This document shows, piece by piece, positions 60,432 through 64,000 of a DNA stretch of 64,000 bases (its first letter is position 1; each line of letters starts with the position of its first letter). The translations under genes and the position numbers were made by a program. The stretch is from Deltaproteobacteria bacterium (GTDB lineage Bacteria; Desulfobacterota; Binatia; UTPRO1). Under the pieces are notes generated by a model. The model did no database searches and was not told the DNA's origin. It was given only the letters and a program-made list of their open reading frames with translations. The stretch covers positions 1 through 64,000 of the forward strand of contig JADLHM010000038.1 in the NCBI GenBank assembly GCA_020848745.1, in the 5' to 3' direction.

Positions 60432-63400
60432 TCAGGACATCGCGCCGAAGCGCCGATAGAGGATGGGGAGCAAGACCAGCGTGAGCGTCGTCGCGGAGAC
60501 GAGGCCGCCGATGACGACGATCGCGAGCGGCCGCTGGATCTCCGAGCCCGGACCGCTCGCGAACAACAGCGGCACGAGGCCGAAGGCGGCGATCGTCGCG
60601 GTCATGAGCACGGGGCGGAGGCGGCGTTGCGCACCCTCGACGACGACGCGGTCGATGGGAAGGCCGAGCGCGCGCAGCTCGTTGAAGTGCGTGACCATGA
60701 CGACGCCGTTCAGGACCGCGATGCCGAGCAGAGCGATGAAGCCGACCGACGCGGGAACGGAGAGGTATTCGCCCGTGGCCCAGAGCGCGACGACGCCGCC
60801 GATCATCGCGAAGGGCACGTTGCTTAGCACGAGGCCCGCCTGGCGCACGGAGCCGAACGTCGAGAAGAGCAGGAGGAAGATCAGCGTGATGGCAACCGGG
60901 ACGACCATGCCGAGCCGTCGTGCCGCGCGCTGCTGGTTCTCGAACTGACCTCCCCACTCGAGCAGGAATCCCGTCGGTAACGACAACGACTCCGCGACAC
61001 GCCGCCGGGCCTCGTCGACGAAACCGACCAGATCGCGGCCGGCCACGTTGGCGATGACGACGGCCATGCGGTTCGCCGACTCCCGGCGAAGCGACACCGG
61101 TCCTTCCGCCCGCTCCATCGCGACGAGACCGGAGAGCGGCGCACGGTTCCCATTTGGGAGCGCGACGTGCAGCGCCAGGAGCTCCGCCGGCGACGTCCGG
61201 ATCGCTTCGGCCCCGCGCAGCACGAGCGGAGTCCGGCGCACGCCCTCGTACACCGTGCCGACGGGCACGCCCTCGAGCTGCGCACGCAAGAAGATCCCGA
61301 CCGCGTCCACGGAAAGCCCTCGCCGTCCCGCCTCGAGCCGGTCGACACGCAGGCTCTCGTAGAGCGCGCCCGTGTTGCGCGGCGTGTAGACGTCTTCCGC
61401 TCCAGGGATTGCGCGCAGCACCCGGACGAGATCGTCGGCGGTTCGGTTCAGGCCCTCCAGGTCGGGACCGAAGATCTTGACCGCGACGTCGCCCCGCACT
61501 CCGGTCAGCATCTCTGCGACCCGCATCTCGATGGGCTGCGTGAACGTGTAACCGAGCCCCGGGAACCGGTCGAGCACGCGGCGGAGCTCTCCGGCGAGCG
61601 CCTCCCGCGACTCCATCCGCCACGCGTCACGGGGCCGCAGCTGCAGGAACGCGTCGGTTTCGTTGAGCCCCATCGGGTCGAGACCGATCTCGTCTGCTCC
61701 CGTGCGTGCGACGATGCCGGTCACCTCCGGAACCTCATCGAGGAGAGCGCGTTGTACCCTGCGGTCGAGCTCGACGGATGCCTCGAGACCGATCGACGGC
61801 GACTTCTCGAGCTGCACGATCACGTTCCCCTCGTCCATCGTTGGCAGGAACGTCTTGCCGAGGCGGAAATACAGCAGCCCGGCGACCGCGAGCAGCGCCA
61901 GGGCGACACCGACGACGGCAGCGCCGCGCCGCAAGCAACCCTCGAGCACGGGCTCGTACAGCCGATGGAGCCAGCGCACGATCACGGGCTCCCCCGCGTG
62001 CCCCTCGCCGAGGAGGAACGACGCGAGTACCGGGATGACGGTCAGCGACAAGACCAACGACGCGCTCAGTGCGAACACGATGGTGAGCGCGACCGGCCCG
62101 AAGAGCTTGCCTTCGAGTCCCTGCAGCGTGAGCAGCGGAAGGAAGACCACGACGATGATCCCGATCCCCGACGCCGTCGGCAGCGCGACTTCCTTGGCAG
62201 CGCGGTAGATGACGTGCAGGCGCGGCACGCGGCTGCCGTCACGCTGCTCGCCGAGCCGCGTCACCACGTTCTCGACGACGACGACGGCGGCGTCGACCAG
62301 CATGCCAATGGCGATCGCGAGCCCGCCGAGGCTCATCAGATTGGCCGACAGCCCGACGACATACATCGAGACGAACGTCGCCAGCGCCGCGAGCGGCAGG
62401 ATGAGCGCGACCGTCAACGCGGCGCGTGCGTTCCCCAGGAACACGAGCAGGAGGAACAGCACGAGGACGATCGCCTCGAACAGCGCCTGGCCGACGGTCT
62501 CGACAGCGTGCGCGACGAGCTCGCCGCGGTCGTAGAAGATACGGAGGCGAACGCCGGCGGGTAGCGTCCGCGACAGCTCGTCGAGCTTCCGCCGCACCCC
62601 CTGGACGACCTCGCGCGCGTTGGCTCCGCGCAAACCCAGCACCAGCCCTTCGACGGCCTCCCCGCGGCCATCGGCGCTGACCGCGCCGTAGCGGGTGAGC
62701 GCGCCGATGCGAACGGTCGCGACGTCGCCGACCCGCACCGGCTCGACGGGATCTGGCGCGACGACGATCGCGGAGACGTCGGCCAGAACGCGCACGCCGC
62801 CCTCGGCACGGACCAGAAAGACTTCCTCACCGTACCCGAGACGGCCCGCGCCTTCGTTGCGGTTGTTCGCCTCGAGCGCGCTCCGGAGCTGCTCCATGGT
62901 CACTCCGTGCGCGTTCAAGCGCGCGACGTCGGGGACCACCTCGAACGTCCGGACGAACCCGCCGAGGGCGTTGATGTCGGCGACGCCCGGCACCGTACGC
63001 AGCGCCGGGCGTATCGTCCAATCGAGGAGCGTCCGCCGCTCCTCGAGCGACAGCGTGTCGCCTTCGATCGTGAACATGAACATCTCCCCGAGCGGCGTCG
63101 TCATCGGCGCGAGGCCGCCGCTCACGCCGCTCGGCAGATCCTCCCAGATCCCCGCGAGCCGCTCCGCCACCTGCTGGCGCGCCCAGAAGATGTCGCTGCC
63201 TTCCTGGAAATCGATCGTCACGTCGGCGAGGCCGTACTTCGAGACCGAGCGCAGCGTGGTCTGGCGAGGAATGCCGAGCACCTCGACCTCGATCCGGGCG
63301 GTGATCCGCTGCTCGACCTCCTCGGGCGTCATGCCGGGGGCCTTCACCACGACCTTCACCTGCGTCGTTGAGACGTCCGGGTATGCGTCGATGGGCGTGT

Positions 63401-63497
63401 GGGTGATAGCGAACCACCCGCCGCCGATCAGCGCGCCGACGCCCAGCAGCACGAGCAAGCGCTGGGTCAGGGCGAAACGAATCACGTGCCCGAGCAT
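60432..63497 (-). CDS. Heavy-metal efflux RND pump (CusA/CzcA family)
   Basis: This 1021-residue inner-membrane proton antiporter exports metal cations as a trimer. TM1 lies near the start (LLVLLGVGALIGGGWFAI). PIDAYPDVSTTQVKVVVKAP and APGMTPEEVEQRITARIEVE are the family opening. The TM4 motif AIGMLVDAAVVVVENV keeps one charged Asp, a pattern found in CusA-like pumps; CzcA-type pumps often have two. GADEIGLDPMGLNETDAFLQ is the mid-loop signature, and the last helices include IGGLVSATTLTLVLLPILYR. ATG 63497 overlaps the adaptor stop by one base (TGATG). The metal cannot be set (Cu/Ag versus Co/Zn/Cd). Confidence 0.92.
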   Translation of the reverse strand: MLGHVIRFALTQRLLVLLGVGALIGGGWFAITHTPIDAYPDVSTTQVKVVVKAPGMTPEEVEQRITARIEVEVLGIPRQTTLRSVSKYGLADVTIDFQEGSDIFWARQQVAERLAGIWEDLPSGVSGGLAPMTTPLGEMFMFTIEGDTLSLEERRTLLDWTIRPALRTVPGVADINALGGFVRTFEVVPDVARLNAHGVTMEQLRSALEANNRNEGAGRLGYGEEVFLVRAEGGVRVLADVSAIVVAPDPVEPVRVGDVATVRIGALTRYGAVSADGRGEAVEGLVLGLRGANAREVVQGVRRKLDELSRTLPAGVRLRIFYDRGELVAHAVETVGQALFEAIVLVLFLLLVFLGNARAALTVALILPLAALATFVSMYVVGLSANLMSLGGLAIAIGMLVDAAVVVVENVVTRLGEQRDGSRVPRLHVIYRAAKEVALPTASGIGIIVVVFLPLLTLQGLEGKLFGPVALTIVFALSASLVLSLTVIPVLASFLLGEGHAGEPVIVRWLHRLYEPVLEGCLRRGAAVVGVALALLAVAGLLYFRLGKTFLPTMDEGNVIVQLEKSPSIGLEASVELDRRVQRALLDEVPEVTGIVARTGADEIGLDPMGLNETDAFLQLRPRDAWRMESREALAGELRRVLDRFPGLGYTFTQPIEMRVAEMLTGVRGDVAVKIFGPDLEGLNRTADDLVRVLRAIPGAEDVYTPRNTGALYESLRVDRLEAGRRGLSVDAVGIFLRAQLEGVPVGTVYEGVRRTPLVLRGAEAIRTSPAELLALHVALPNGNRAPLSGLVAMERAEGPVSLRRESANRMAVVIANVAGRDLVGFVDEARRRVAESLSLPTGFLLEWGGQFENQQRAARRLGMVVPVAITLIFLLLFSTFGSVRQAGLVLSNVPFAMIGGVVALWATGEYLSVPASVGFIALLGIAVLNGVVMVTHFNELRALGLPIDRVVVEGAQRRLRPVLMTATIAAFGLVPLLFASGPGSEIQRPLAIVVIGGLVSATTLTLVLLPILYRRFGAMS

Positions 63498-64000
63498 CAG
63501 TCGCCGCCTCGCGTCCACAGGGACTTGAGCGAGGCCGTCCCCCGCACGACGATCTCCGCCTCGTCGGGCAGGCTCGCCTCGACGACCACGGAACGCGGCT
63601 CCTCCGCGAGCACCCGTACGACCACCGGAACGAATCCTTCCGGCCGCGCGAGGAAGACGTAGCTCGCGTTCCCGACGCGGACGATCGAAGCGAGCGGAAC
63701 CCGGTACGCCGGCCCCCCCGCTGTCGCAGGGCGAAACTGGACGGAGACGACCTGTCCCGGACGCAGCCGCTCGGCGCCGTCGCGCACCTCCGCGCGCACC
63801 GTGACGCCCTGGTCCGCCTCGTGGACGGCCCGCCCGACCGCGATGACCTCGGCCGCGATCCCGAGATCGGAGATCGTCACCGGCGTTCCGGGGATGATGC
63901 CGGCGAGTCGCTCGATCGGCGTGTGGATCTCGAGCCAGAGCGGGCTCAGATTGCCGAGCCGGTAGAGGGGGTCCGCGCCCCGCACGCGCTCGCCGACGGT
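63497..64000 (-). CDS. RND efflux periplasmic adaptor (CusB/CzcB-type), 3' part
   Basis: The C-terminal 167 residues of a membrane-fusion protein are visible; the rest lies beyond the right edge. The beta-barrel domain (LWLEIHTPIERLAGIIPGTP) and membrane-proximal domain (LASIVRVGNASYVFLARPEG) end in VVVEASLPDEAEIVVRGTAS. It joins the pump to an outer-membrane channel, which is probably further right. It is translationally linked to the pump gene (TGATG). Confidence 0.88.
   Translation of the reverse strand, partial: TVGERVRGADPLYRLGNLSPLWLEIHTPIERLAGIIPGTPVTISDLGIAAEVIAVGRAVHEADQGVTVRAEVRDGAERLRPGQVVSVQFRPATAGGPAYRVPLASIVRVGNASYVFLARPEGFVPVVVRVLAEEPRSVVVEASLPDEAEIVVRGTASLKSLWTRGGD

Overview
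The window is one 64 kb stretch of very GC-rich DNA (about 70% G+C by eye) from a Gram-negative soil-type bacterium. Diderm markers are a PqiABC lipid-transport set, an OprO/P-type porin, a second beta-barrel protein and an RND heavy-metal pump. Secreted proteins with Myxococcus-type four-cysteine repeats and thrombospondin type-3-like calcium repeats point to the old Deltaproteobacteria. A scatter of acyl-CoA ligase, thiolase, SDR, NTF2-like, sulfatase and DUF1254 genes would suit Candidatus Binatota or a relative. The taxon is inference; there is no rRNA, tRNA or other marker gene here.

Layout. 1-4559: leftward run GNAT acetyltransferase, two-domain lipoprotein, GT39-like glycosyltransferase, MeaB GTPase, then the first codons of a gene leaving the window. 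4560-6240: a low-GC gap and a Cys-rich secreted protein whose signal peptide is out of frame with its ATG, ended by a strong stem-loop. 6261-9770: a 1169-residue mosaic surface protein. 10026-19964: acyl-CoA ligase, another GT39-like enzyme, an intact PIN toxin/Phd antitoxin pair, an aromatic aminotransferase, fused MsrB-MsrA, an EEP-family lipoprotein, a GAF histidine kinase and an SDR. 20028-20978: a cloverleaf-like palindrome and two gene remnants. 21014-25412: PlsC, then pqiC-pqiB-pqiA with PqiA split into two genes.

25453-33279 is a run of leftward genes for envelope proteins: DUF4239, a Cys-rich lipoprotein, a YVTN propeller lipoprotein, an 861-residue arylsulfatase, a DUF1254/DUF1214 lipoprotein, a Gly-rich exported protein and a DUF2092 lipoprotein. 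An AraC regulator lies just upstream on the same strand. Divergent from it, 34551-38988 is a rightward set: SDR, ThDP-dependent enzyme, AraC regulator and an outer-membrane protein. 39001-43715 holds a hydrolase remnant, an exported repeat protein, a three-PAS histidine kinase and a GT87 enzyme.

44017-46581 encodes the most unusual protein: a predicted thioester-domain adhesin on a stalk of twelve four-cysteine repeats. Then come NTF2-like and TetR genes, thiolase, porin, a conserved protein of unknown function, a NamZ/DOMON-like pair, a class II aldolase, an MgtA-type P-type ATPase and a cupin-adenylate cyclase fusion. Next is a decayed RHH/PIN module whose antitoxin gene starts inside 8-bp-spaced direct repeats. 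The window ends in an HME-RND metal-efflux operon: adaptor (cut by the edge), pump and DUF3240 protein.

Most genes run in short operons with 4-bp ATGA or GTGA overlaps. Toxin-antitoxin modules and truncated genes mark the likely sites of gene gain and loss.
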